Part shown: in pieces, positions 48,641 to 61,550 of the stretch | Position numbering within the stretch: the stretch's first letter is position 1 | Layout of the letters: each line of letters starts with the position of its first letter | Assembly (NCBI RefSeq): GCF_051014685.1 | Contig: NW_027478400.1 | Span: 2,131,295-2,195,294 of the forward strand | Direction: 5' to 3' | DNA: 64,000 bases | DNA from: Ptiloglossa arizonensis | Lineage: Eukaryota > Arthropoda > Insecta > Hymenoptera > Colletidae | Notes under the pieces: model-generated | Database searches by the model: none | The model's input: the letters and a program-made list of their open reading frames with translations, nothing else | Told to the model about the DNA's origin: nothing | Made by a program: the position numbers and the translations under genes

Positions 48641-51600
48641 TCGCTTGTCTGATACTCGAAACCAATAACTGGAATGGCCTAGGGGAAAAATACACACACC
48701 ATTGTAATCGGGCGAGTTTCTACTTTCAGATGTGAAAAGGAATTTCTCGAGTTCGTCAATCCGTTCGCGAGATATGGGAGTTTGAAGTTAAGGAATGGTT
48801 GAGAAACCATCAAAATTTTCGCAAGTCTGATACTCGAAACCAATAAGTACTCTTGCCGAGGGGAAAAATACATATACCATTGTAATCGGGCGAGTTTCTA
48901 CTTTCAGATGCAAGAGGAATTTCTCGAGTTCGTCAATCCGTTCGCGAGATATGGGAGTTTGAAGTTAAGGAATGGTTGAGGAACCATCAAAATTTACGCT
49001 GGTCTGACACTCGAAACCAATAATTGGAATGGCTTAGGGGAAAAGTACACACCCCATTGTAATCGGGCGAGTTTCTACATTCAGATGCAACAGGAATTTC
49101 TCGAGTTGGTAATCCGTTCGCGAGATATGGGAGTTTGAAGTTAAGGAATGGTTGAGATATCATCAAAATTTTTGCGAGTCTGATACTCGAAACCAATAAC
49201 TACTTTTGCCTAGGGCAAAAATACACATACCGTTGTAATCGGGCGATCTTCTACTATCAGATGCAACAGGAATTTCTCGAGTTCGTCAATCGGTTCGCGA
49301 GATATGGGAGTTTGAAGTTAAGGAATGATTGAGGAAACATCAAAATTTTCGCAAGTCTGATACTCGAAACCAATAACTGGAATGGCCTAGGGGAAAAGTA
49401 CACATACCTTTGTAATCGGGCGAGTTTCTACTTTCAGATGCAACAGGAATTTCTCGAGTTCGTCAATCCTTTCGCGAGATATGGGAGTTTGAAGTTAAGG
49501 AATGGTTGAGGAACCATCAAAATTTTCGCAAGTCTGAAACTCGAAACCAATAACTACAAAGGCCTAGGGGAAAAATACACATACCTTTGTAATCGGGCGA
49601 GTTTCTACTTTCAGATGCAACCGGAATTTTTCGAGTTCGTCTATCCGTTCGAGAGATATGGGAGTTTGAAGTTAAGGAATGGTTGAGAAACAATCAAAAT
49701 TTTCGCAAGTCTGATACTCGAAACCAATAACTACTATGGCCTAGGGCAAAAATACACATACCGTTGTAATCGGGCGAGTTTCTACTTTCAGATGCAACCG
49801 GAATTTTTCGAGTTCGTCTATCCGTTCGCGAGATATGAGAGTTTGAAGTTAAGGAATGGTTGAGAAACCATCACAATTTTCGCAAGTCTGATACTCGAAA
49901 CAAATAACTACAATGGCCTAGGGGAAAAATACACATACCTTTGTAATCGGGCGAGCTTCTACTTTCAGATGCGACAGGAATTTCTCGAGTTCGTCAATCC
50001 TTTCGCGAGATATGGGAGTTTGAAGTTAAGGAATGTTTGAGGAACCATCAAAATTTTCGCAAGTCTGAAACACGAAACCAATAACTACAAAGGCCTAGGG
50101 GAAAAATACACATACCTTTGTAATCGGGCGAGTTTCTAATTTCAGATGCAACCGGAATTTTTCGAGTTCGTCTATCCGTTCGAGAGATATGGGAGTTTGA
50201 AGTTAAGGAATGGTTGAGAAACAATCAAAATTTTCGCAAGTCTAATACTCGAAACCAATAACTACAAAGGCCTAGGGGAAAAATACACATACCTTTGTTA
50301 TCGGGCGAGTTTCTACTTTCAGATGCAACCGGAATTTTTCGAGTTCGTCTATCCGTTCGAGAGATATGGGAGTTTGAAGGTAAGGAATGGTTGAGACACA
50401 ATCAAAATTTTCGCAAGTCTGATACTCGAAACCAATAACTACAAAGGCCTAGGCGAAGAACACACATACCTTTGTAATCGGGCGAGTTTCTACTTTCAGA
50501 TGCAACCGGAATTTTTCGAGTTCGTCTATCCGTTCGCGAGATATGAGAGTTTGAAGTTAAGGAATGGTTGAGAAACCATCACAATTTTCGCAAGTCTGAT
50601 ACTCGAAACAAATAACTACAATGGCCTAGGGGAAAAATACACATACCTTTGTAATCGGGCGAGTTTCTAATTTCAGATGCAACCGGAATTTTTCGAGTTC
50701 GTCTATCCGTTCGAGAGATATGGGAGTTTGAAGTTAAGGAATGGTTGAGAAACAATCAAGATTTTCGCAAGTCTAATACTCGAAACCAATAACTACAAAG
50801 GCCTAGGGTAAAAATACACATACCTTTGTTATCGGGCGAGTTTCTACTTTCAGATGCAACCGGAATTTTTCGAGTTCGTCTATCCGTTCGAGAGATATGG
50901 GAGTTTGAATGTAAGGAATGGTTGAGAAACAATCAAAATTTTCGCAAGTCTGATACTCGAAACAAATAACTACAATGGCCTATGGGAAAAATACACATAG
51001 CGTTGTAATCGGGAGAGATTCTACTTTCAGATGCAACAGAAATTTTTCGGATTCGGCAATCCATTCGCGAAATATGGCAGCTTGAAGTTACGGAATGGTA
51101 GAGGAACCATCAAAATTTTCGCAAGTCTGATACTCGAAACCAATAACTACAAAGGCCTAGGGGAAGAATACACATACCTTTGTAATCGGGCGAGCTTCTA
51201 CTTTCAGATGCGACAGGAATTTCTCGAGTTCGTCAATCCTTTCGCGAGATATGGGAGTTTGAAGTTAAGGAATGGTTGAGAAACCATCACAATTTTCGCA
51301 AGTCGGATACTCGAAACAAATAACTACAATGGCCTAGGGGAAAAATACACATACCTTTGTAATCGGGCGAGCTTCTACTTTCAGATGCGACAGAAATTTC
51401 TCGAGTTCGTCAATCCTTTCGCGAGATATGGGAGTTTGAAGTTAAGGAATGGTTGAGGAACCATCAAAATTTTCGCAAGTCTGAAACACGAAACCAATAA
51501 CTACAAAGGCCTAGGGGAAAAGTACACACACCATAGTAATCGGGCGAGTTTCTACTTTCAGACGCAACAGAAATTTCTCGAGTTGGTCAATCCGTTCGCG

Positions 51601-54600
51601 AGATATTGGGAGTTTAAAGTTAAGGTATGGTTGAGAAACCATCAAAATTTCGCAAGTCTTTTACTCGAAACCAATAACTACTATGGCCTAGGGCAAAAAT
51701 ACACATACCATTGTAATCGGGCGAGTTTCTGCTGTCAGATGCAACAGGAATTTCTCGAGTTCGTCAATCCGTTCGCGAGATATGAGAGTTTGAAGTTAAG
51801 GTATGGTTGAGAAAACATCAAAATTTTCGCAATTCTGATGCTAGAAACGAAAAACTGGAATGGCCTAGGGGAAAAGTACACACACCATAGTAATCGGGCG
51901 AGTTTCTACTTTCAGACGCAACACGAATTTCTCAAGTTCGTCAATCCTTTCGCGAGAAATGGGAGTTTGAAGTTAAGGAATGGTTGAGGAACCATCAAAA
52001 TTTTCGCAAGTCTGAAACACGAAACCAATAACTACAAAGGCCTAGGGGAAAAGTACACACACCATAGTAATCGGGCGAGTGTCTACTTTCAGACGCAACA
52101 GAAATTTCTCGAGTTCGTCAATCCGTTCGCGAGATATGGGAGTTTAAAGTTAAGGTATGGTTGAGAAACCATCAAAATTTCGCAAGTCTTTTACTCGAAA
52201 CCAATAACTACTATGGCCTAGGGCAAAAATACACATACCATTGTAATCGGGCGAGTTTCTGCTGTAAGATGCAACAGGAATTTCTCGAGTTCGTCAATCC
52301 GTTCGCGAGATATGAGAGTTTGAAGTTAAGGTATGGTTGAGAAAACATCAAAATTTTCGCAATTCTGATGCTAGAAACGAAAAACTGGAATGGCCTAGGG
52401 GAAAAGTACACACACCATAGTAATCGGGCGAGTTTCTACTTTCAGACGCAACACGAATTTCTCAAGTTCGTCAATCCTTTCGCGAGATATGGGAGTTTGA
52501 AGTTAAGGAATGGTTGAGGAACCATCAAAATTTTCGCAAGTCTGATACTCGAAAACAATAACTGGAATGGCCTAGGGGAAAAGTACACATACCATTGTAA
52601 TCGGGCGAGTTTCTACTTTCAGACGCAACAGGAATTTCTCGAGTTCGTCAATCCGTTCGCGAGATATGGGAGTTTGAAGTTAAGGTATGGTTGAGAAACC
52701 ATCACAATTTTCGCAAGTCTGATACTCGAAACCAATAACTACTATGGCCTAGGGGAAAAATACACATACCGTTGTAATCGGGCGAGTTTCTGCTGTCAGA
52801 TGCAACAGAAATTTTTCGGATTCGGCAATCCGTTCGCGAAATATGGCAGCTTGAAGTTAAGGAATGTTTGAGAAACCATCAAAATTTTCGCAATTCTGAT
52901 GCTAGAAACGAAAAACTGGAATGGCGTAGGGAAAAAGTACACACACCATAGTAATCAGGCGAGTTTCTACTTTCAGATGCAACAGGAATTTCTCGAGTTC
53001 GTCAATCCGTTCGCGAGATATGAGAGTTTGAAGTTAAGGTATGGTTGAGAAAACATCAAAATTTTCGCAAGTCTGATACTCGAAACAAATGACTACAATG
53101 GCCTAGGGGAAAAATACACATACCTTTGTAGTCGGGCGAGTTTCTACTTTCAGATGCAACCGAAATTTTTCGAGTTCGTCTATCCGTTCGAGAGATATGG
53201 GAGTTTGAAGTTAAGGAATGATTGAGAAACAATCAAAATTTTCGCAAGCCTGATACTCGAAACCAATAACTACACGGGCCTAGGGGAAAAATACACATAC
53301 CGTTGTAATCGGGCGAGTTTCAACTTTCAGATACAACCGGAATTTTTCGAGTTCGTCTATCCGTTCGAGAGATATGGGAGTTTGAAGTTAAGGAATGGTT
53401 GAGAAACAATCAAAATTTTCGCAAGTCTGATACTCGAAACAAATAACTACAATGGCCTAGGCGAAAAGTACACATACCGTTGTAATCGGGCGAGTTTCTA
53501 CTTTCAGATGCAACTGGAATTTTTCGAGTTCGTCTATCCGTTCGAGAGATATGGTAGTTTGAAGTTAAGGAATGGTTGAGAAACAATCAAAATTTTCGCA
53601 AGTCTAATACTCGAAACCAATAACTACAAAGGCCTAGGGGAAAAATACACATACCTTTGTTATCGGGCGAGTTTCTACTTTCAGATGCAACCGGAATTTT
53701 TCGAGTTCGTCTATCAGTTCGAGAGATATGGGAGTTTGAAGGTAAGGAATGGTTGAGAAACAATCAAAACTTTCGCAGGTCTGATACTCGAAACAAATAA
53801 CTACAATGGCCTAGGGGAAAAATACACATAGCGTTGTAATCGGGAGAGATTCTACTTTCAGATGCAACAGAAATTTTTCGGATTCGGCAATCCATTCGCG
53901 AAATATGGCAGCTTGAAGTTACGGAATGGTTGAGGAACCATCAAAATTTTCGCAAGTCTGATACTCGAAACCAATAATTACAAAGGCCTAGGGGAAGAAT
54001 ACACATACCTTTGTAATCGGGCGAGCTTCTACTTTCTGATGCGACAGGAATTTCTCGAGTTCGTCAATGCTTTCGCGAGATATGGGAGTTTGAAGTTAAG
54101 GAATGGTTGAGAAACCATCACAATTTTCGCAAGTCTGATACTCGAAACAAATAACTACAATGGCCTAGGGGAAAAATACACAAACCTTTGTAATCGGGCG
54201 AGTTTCTACTTTCAGATGCAACTGGAATTTTTCGAATTCGTCTATCCGTTCGAGAGATATGGGAGTTTGAAGTTAAGGAATGGTTGAGAAACAATCAAAA
54301 TTTTCGCAAGTCTAATACTCGAAACCAATAACTACAAAGGCCTAGGGGAAAAATACACATACCTTTGTTATCGGGCGAGTTTCTACTTTCAGATGCAACA
54401 GGAATTTCTCGAGTTCGTCAATCCGTTCGCGAGATATGAGAGTTTGAAGTTAAGGAATGGTTGAGAAACCATCACAATTTTCGCAAGTCTGATACTCGAA
54501 ACAAATAACTACAATGGCCTAGGGGAAAAATACACATAGCGTTGTAATCGGGAGAGATTCTACTTTCAGATGCAACAGAAATTTTTCGGATTCGACAATC

Positions 54601-57600
54601 CGTTCGCGAAATATGGCAGCTTGAAGTTAAGGAATGATTGACAAACCATCAAAATTTCGCAAGTCTTATACTCGAAACCAATAACTACTATGGCCTAAGG
54701 CAAAAATACACATATCGTTGTAATCGGGCGAGTTTCTGCTGTCAGATGCAACAGGAATTTCTCGAGTTCGTCAATCCGTTCGCGAGATATGAGAGTTTGA
54801 AGTTAAGGTATGGTTGAGAAAACATCAAAATTTTCGCAATTCTGATGCTAGAAACGACAAACTGGAATGGCCTAGGGGAAAAGTACATACACCATAGTAA
54901 TCGGGCGAGTTTCTACTTTCAGACGCAACAGGAATTTCTCAAGTTCGTCAATCCTTTCGCGAGATATGGGAGTTTGAAGTTAAGGAATGGTTGAGGAACC
55001 ATCAAAATTTTCGCAAGTCTGATACTCGAAAACAATAACTGGAATGGCCTAGGGGAAAAGTACACACACCATAGTAATCGGGCGAGTTTCTACTTTCAGA
55101 CGCAACAGGAATTTCTCGAGTTCGTCAATCCTTTCGCGAGATATGGGAGTTTGAAGTTAAGGAATGGTTGTGGAACCATCAAAATTTTCGCAAGTCTGAA
55201 ACACGAAACCAATAACTACAAAGGCCTAGGGGAAAAGTACACACACCATAGTAATCGGGCGAGTGTCTACTTTCAGACGCAACAGAAATTTCTCGAGTTC
55301 GTCAATCCGTTCGCGAGATATGGGAGTTTAAAGTTAAGGTATGGTTGAGAAACCATCAAAATTTCGCAAGTCTTTTACTCGAAACCAATAACTACTATGG
55401 CCTAGGGCAAAAATACACATACCATTGTAATCGGGCGAGTTTCTGCTGTCAGATGCAACAGGAATTTCTCGAGTTCGTCAATCCGTTCGCGAGATATGAG
55501 AGTTTGAAGTTAAGGTATGGTTGAGAAAACATCAAAATTTTCGCAATTCTGATGCTAGAAACGAAAAACTGGAATGGCCTAGGGGAAAAGTACACACACC
55601 ATAGTAATCGGGCGAGTTTCTACTTTCAGACGCAACACGAATTTCTCAAGTTCGTCAATCCTTTCGCGAGATATGGGAGTTTGAAGTTAAGGAATGGTTG
55701 AGGAACCATCAAAATTTTCGCAAGTCTGAAACTCGAAACCAATAACTACAAAGGCCTAGGGGAAAAATACACATACCTTTGTAATCGGGCGAGTTTCTAC
55801 TTTCAGATGCAACCGGAATTTTTCGAGTTCGTCTATCCGTTCGAGAGATATGGGAGTTTGAAGTTAAGGAATGGTTGAGAAACAATCAAAATTTTCGCAA
55901 GTCTGATACTCGAAACAAATAACTACAATGGCCTTGGGGAAAAATACACATAGCGTTGTAATCGGGAGAGTTTCTACTTTCAGATGCAACAGGAATTTCT
56001 CGAGTTCGTCAATCCTTTCGCGAGATATGGGAGTTTGAAGTTAAGGAATGGTTGAGGAACCATCAAAATTTTCGCAAGTCTGATACTCGAAAACAATAAC
56101 TGGAATGGCCTAGGGGAAAAGTACACATACCATTGTAATCGGGCGAGTTTCTACTTTCAGACGCAACAGGAATTTCTCGAGTTCGTCAATCCGTTCGCGA
56201 GATATGGGAGTTTGAAGTTAAGGTATGGTTGAGAAACCATCACAATTTTCGCAAATCTGATACTCGAAACCAATAACTACTATGGCCTAGGGGAAAAGTA
56301 CATACACCATAGTAATCGGGCGAGTTTCTACTTTCAGACGCAACAGGAATTTCTCAAGTTCGTCAATCCTTTCGCGAGATATGGGAGTTTGAAGTTAAGG
56401 AATGGTTGAGGAACCATCAAAATTTTCGCAAGTCTGATACTCGAAAACAATAACTGGAATGGCCTAGGGGAAAAGTACACACACCATAGTAATCGGGCGA
56501 GTTTCTACTTTCAGACGCAACAGGAATTTCTCGAGTTCGTCAATCCTGTCGCGAGATATGGGAGTTTGAAGTTAAGGAATGGTTGTGGAACCATCAAAAT
56601 TTTCGCGAGTCTGAAACACGAAACCAATAACTACAAAGGCCTAGGGGAAAAGTACACACACCATAGTAATCGGGCGAGTGTCTACTTTCAGACGCAACAG
56701 AAATTTCTCGAGTTCGTCAATCCGTTCGCGAGATATGGGAGTTTAAAGTTAAGGTATGGTTGAGAAACCATCAAAATTTCGCAAGTCTTTTACTCGAAAC
56801 CAATAACTACTATGGCCTAGGGCAAAAATACACATACCATTGTAATCGGGCGAGTTTCTGCTGTCAGATGCAACAGGAATTTCTCGAGTTCGTCAATCCG
56901 TTCGCGAGATATGAGAGTTTGAAGTTAAGGTATGGTTGAGAAAACATCAAAATTTTCGCAATTCTGATGCTAGAAACGAAAAACTGGAATGGCCTAGGGG
57001 AAAAGTACACACACCATAGTAATCGGGCGAGTTTCTGCTTTCAGACGCAACACGAATTTCTCAAGTTCGTCAATCCTTTCGCGAGATATGGGAGTTTGAA
57101 GTTAAGGAATGGTTGAGGAACCATCAAAATTTTCGCAAGTCTGAAACTCGAAACCAATAACTACAAAGGCCTAGGGGAAAAATACACATACCTTTGTAAT
57201 CGGGCGAGTTTCTACTTTCAGATGCAACCGGAATTTTTCGAGTTCGTCTATCCGTTCGAGAGATATGGGAGTTTGAAGTTAAGGAATGGTTGAGAAACAA
57301 TCAAAATTTTCGCAAGTCTGATACTCGAAACAAATAACTACAATGGCCTTGGGGAAAAATACACATAGCGTTGTAATCGGGAGAGTTTCTACTTTCAGAT
57401 GCAACAGGAATTTCTCGAGTTCGTCAATCCTTTCGCGAGATATGGGAGTTTGAAGTTAAGGAATGGTTGAGGAACCATCAAAATTTTCGCAAGTCTGTTA
57501 CTCGAAAACAATAACTGGAATGGCCTAGGGGAAAAGTACACATACCATTGTAATCGGGCGAGTTTCTACTTTCAGACGCAACAGGAATTTCTCGAGTTCG

Positions 57601-60600
57601 TCAATCCGTTCGCGAGATATGGGAGTTTGAAGTTAAGGTATGGTTGAGAAACCATCACAATTTTCGCAAGTCTGATACTCGAAACCAATAACTACTATGG
57701 CCTAGGGGAAAAATACACATACCGTTGTAATCGGGCGAGTTTCTGCTGTCAGATGCAACAGAAATTTTTCGGATTCGGCAATCCGTTCGCGAAATATGGC
57801 AGCTTGAAGTTAAGGAATGTTTGAGAAACCATCAAAATTTTCGCAATTCTGATGCTAGAAACGAAAAACTGGAATGGCGTAGGGAAAAAGTACACACACC
57901 ATAGTAATCAGGCGAGTTTCTACTTTCAGACGCAACAGGAATTTCTCGAGTACGTCAATCCGTTCGCGAGATATGGGAGTTTAAAGTTAAGGTATGGTTG
58001 GGAAACAATCAAAATTTTCGCAAGTCTGATACTCGAAACAAATAACAACAATGGCCTTGGGGAAAAATACACATAGCGTTGTAATCGGGAGAGTTTCTAC
58101 TTTCAGATGCAACAGGAATTTCTCGAGTTCGTCAATCCGTTCGCGAGATATGAGAGTTTGAAGTTAATGTCTGGTTGAGAAACCATCAAAATTTTCGCAA
58201 TTCTGATGCTAGAAACGGAAAACTGGAATGGCCTAGGGGAAAAGTACACACACCATAGTAATCGGGCGAGTTTCTACTTTCAGACGCAACAGGAATTTCT
58301 CGAGTTCGTCAATCCTTTCGCGAGATATGGGAGTTTGAAGTTAAGGAATGGTTGAGGAACCATCAAAATTTTCGCAAGTCTGAAACTCGAAACAAATAAC
58401 TACAATGGCCTAGGGGAAAAATACACATACCTTTGTAATCGGGCGAGTTTCTACTTTCAGATGCAACTGGAATTTTTCGAGTTCGTCTATCCGTTCGAGA
58501 GATATGGGAGTTTGAAGTTAAGGAATGGTTGAGAAACAATCAAAATTTTCGCAAGTCTAATACTCGAAACCAATAACTACAAAGGCCTAGGGGAAAAATA
58601 CACATACCTTTGTTATCGGGCGAGTTTCTACTTTCAGATGCAACAGGAATTTCTCGAGTTCGTCAATCCGTTCGCGAGATATGAGAGTTTGAAGTTAAGG
58701 AATGGTTGAGAAACCATCACAATTTTCGCAAGTCTGATACTCGAAACAAATAACTACAATGGCCTAGGGGAAAAATACACATAGCGTTGTAATCGGGAGA
58801 GTTTCTACTTTCAGATGCAACAGAAATTTTTCCGATTCGGCAATCCGTTCGCGAAATATGGCAGCTTGAAGTTAAGGAATGATTGACAAACCATCAAAAT
58901 TTTCGCCATTCTGATGCTAGAAACGAAAAACTGGAATGGCCTATGGGAAAAGTACACACACCATAGTAATCGGGCGAGTCTCTACTTTCAGACGCAACAG
59001 TAATTTCTCGAGTTCGTCAATCCGTTCGCGAGATATGGGAGTTTAAAGTTAAGGTATGGTTGAGAAACCATCAAAATTTCGCAAGTCTTATACTCGAAAC
59101 CAATAACTACTATGGCCTAAGGCAAAAATACACATATCGTTGTAATCGGGCGAGTTTCTGCTGTCAGATGCAACAGGAATTTCTCGAGTTCGTCAATCCG
59201 TTCGCGAGATATGAGAGTTTGAAGTTAAGGTATGGTTGAGAAAACATCAAAATTTTCGCAAGTCTGATACTCGAAACAAATGACTACAATGGCCTAGGGG
59301 AAAAATACACATACCTTTGTAGTCGGGCGAGTTTCTACTTTCAGATGCAACCGAAATTTTTCGAGTTCGTCTATCCGTTCGAGAGATATGGGAGTTTGAA
59401 GTTAAGGAATGATTGAGAAACAATCAAAATTTTCGCAAGCCTGATACTCGAAACCAATAACTACACGGGCCTAGGGGAAAAATACACATACCGTTGTAAT
59501 CGGGCGAGTTTCAACTTTCAGATACAACCGGAATTTTTCGAGTTCGTCTATCCGTTCGAGAGATATGGGAGTTTGAAGTTAAGGAATGGTTGAGAAACAA
59601 TCAAAATTTTCGCAAGTCTGATACTCGAAACAAATAACTACAATGGCCTAGGCGAAAAGTACACATACCGTTGTAATCGGGCGAGTTTCTACTTTCAGAT
59701 GCAACTGGAATTTTTCGAGTTCGTCTATCCGTTCGAGAGATATGGGAGTTTGAAGTTAAGGAATGGTTGAGAAACAATCAAAATTTTCGCAAGTCTAATA
59801 CTCGAAACCAATAACTACAAAGGCCTAGGGGAAAAATACACATACCTTTGTTATCGGGCGAGTTTCTACTTTCAGATGCAACCGGAATTTTTCGAGTTCG
59901 TCTATCAGTTCGAGAGATATGGGAGTTTGAAGGTAAGGAATGGTTGAGAAACAATCAAAATTTTCGCAGGTCTGATACTCGAAACAAATAACTACAATGG
60001 CCTAGGGGAAAAATACACATAGCGTTGTAATCGGGAGAGATTCTACTTTCAGATGCAACAGAAATTTTTCGGATTCGGCAATCCATTCGCGAAATATGGC
60101 AGCTTGAAGTTACGGAATGGTTGAGGAACCATCAAAATTTTCGCAAGTCTGATACTCGAAACCAATAATTACAAAGGCCTAGGGGAAGAATACACATACC
60201 TTTGTAATCGGGCGAGCTTCTACTTTCAGATGCGACAGGAATTTCTCGAGTTCGTCAATGCTTTCGCGAGATATGGGAGTTTGAAGTTAAGGAATGGTTG
60301 AGAAACCATCACAATTTTCGCAAGTCTGATACTCGAAACAAATAACTACAATGGCCTAGGGGAAAAATACACAAACCTTTGTAATCGGGCGAGTTTCTAC
60401 TTTCAGATGCAACTGGAATTTTTCGAATTCGTCTATCCGTTCGAGAGATATGGGAGTTTGAAGTTAAGGAATGGTTGAGAAACAATCAAAATTTTCGCAA
60501 GTCTAATACTCGAAACCAATAACTACAAAGGCCTAGGGGAAAAATACACATACCTTTGTTATCGGGCGAGTTTCTACTTTCAGATGCAACAGGAATTTCT

Positions 60601-60734
60601 CGAGTTCGTCAATCCGTTCGCGAGATATGAGAGTTTGAAGTTAAGGAATGGTTGAGAAACCATCACAATTTTCGCAAGTCTGATACTCGAAACAAATAAC
60701 TACAATGGCCTAGGGGAAAAATACACATAGCGTT

Positions 60735-61442
60735 GTAATCGGGCGAGTTTCTACTTTCAGATGCAACCGGAATTTTTCGAGTTCGTCTATCAGTTCGAGA
60801 GATATGGGAGTTTGAAGGTAAGGAATGGTTGAGAAACAATCAAAATTTTCGCCGGTCTGATACTCGAAACAAATAACTACAATGGCCTAGGGGAAAAATA
60901 CACATAGCGTTGTAATCGGGAGAGATTCTACTTTCAGATGCAACAGAAATTTTTCGGATTCGGCAATCCATTCGCGAAATATGGCAGCTTGAAGTTACGG
61001 AATGGTTGAGGAACCATCAAAATTTTCGCAAGTCTGATACTCGAAACAAATAACTACAATGGCCTAGGGGAAAAATACACAAACCTTTGTAATCGGGCGA
61101 GTTTCTACTTTCAGATGCAACTGGAATTTTTCGAATTCGTCTATCCGTTCGAGAGATATGGGAGTTTGAAGTTAAGGAATGGTTGAGAAACAATCAAAAT
61201 TTTCGCAAGTCTAATACTCGAAACCAATAACTACAAAGGCCTAGGGGAAAAATACACATACCTTTGTTATCGGGCGAGTTTCTACTTTCAGATGCAACAG
61301 GAATTTCTCGAGTTCGTCAATCCGTTCGCGAGATATGAGAGTTTGAAGTTAAGGAATGGTTGAGAAACCATCACAATTTTCGCAAGTCTGATACTCGAAA
61401 CAAATAACTACAATGGCCTAGGGGAAAAATACACATAGCGTT
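60735..61442 (+). repeat. 4-monomer insertion private to copy 2
   Basis: After 'cacatagcgttgtaatcggg' at ~60,725 the array jumps back to the 'caaccggaatttttcg' and 'gtctatcagttcgag' monomer seen at ~59,880. It then rejoins the expected order at ~61,432, exactly 708 bp later than in copy 1. It carries its own changes ('cgccggtctgatac') and skips the 'aataattacaaagg' monomer, so it combines a duplication with a one-monomer loss. Confidence 0.75.
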
Positions 61443-61550
61443 GTAATCGGGAGAGATTCTACTTTCAGATGCAACAGAAATTTTTCGGATTCGACAATCC
61501 GTTCGCGAAATATGGCAGCTTGAAGTTAAGGAATGATTGACAAACCATCA

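Larger units (their letters stand above)
44133..61550 (+). repeat. ~101-monomer tandem segmental duplication, copy 2
   Basis: Matches copy 1 at offsets of 17,865, then 17,511 (after ~45,625), 16,806 (after ~47,930), 16,983 (after ~56,500) and 17,691 (after ~61,440). Each step is a whole number of monomers to within 3 bp. Over the 8.6 kb with constant offset 16,806 (31.1-39.7 kb in copy 1) I noticed only about seven base changes, for example c/t at 49,267/32,461. Copy 2 leaves copy 1 near 61,550, at 'cgcagttctgatgc' versus 'cgcaagtcttatac'. Confidence 0.9.
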
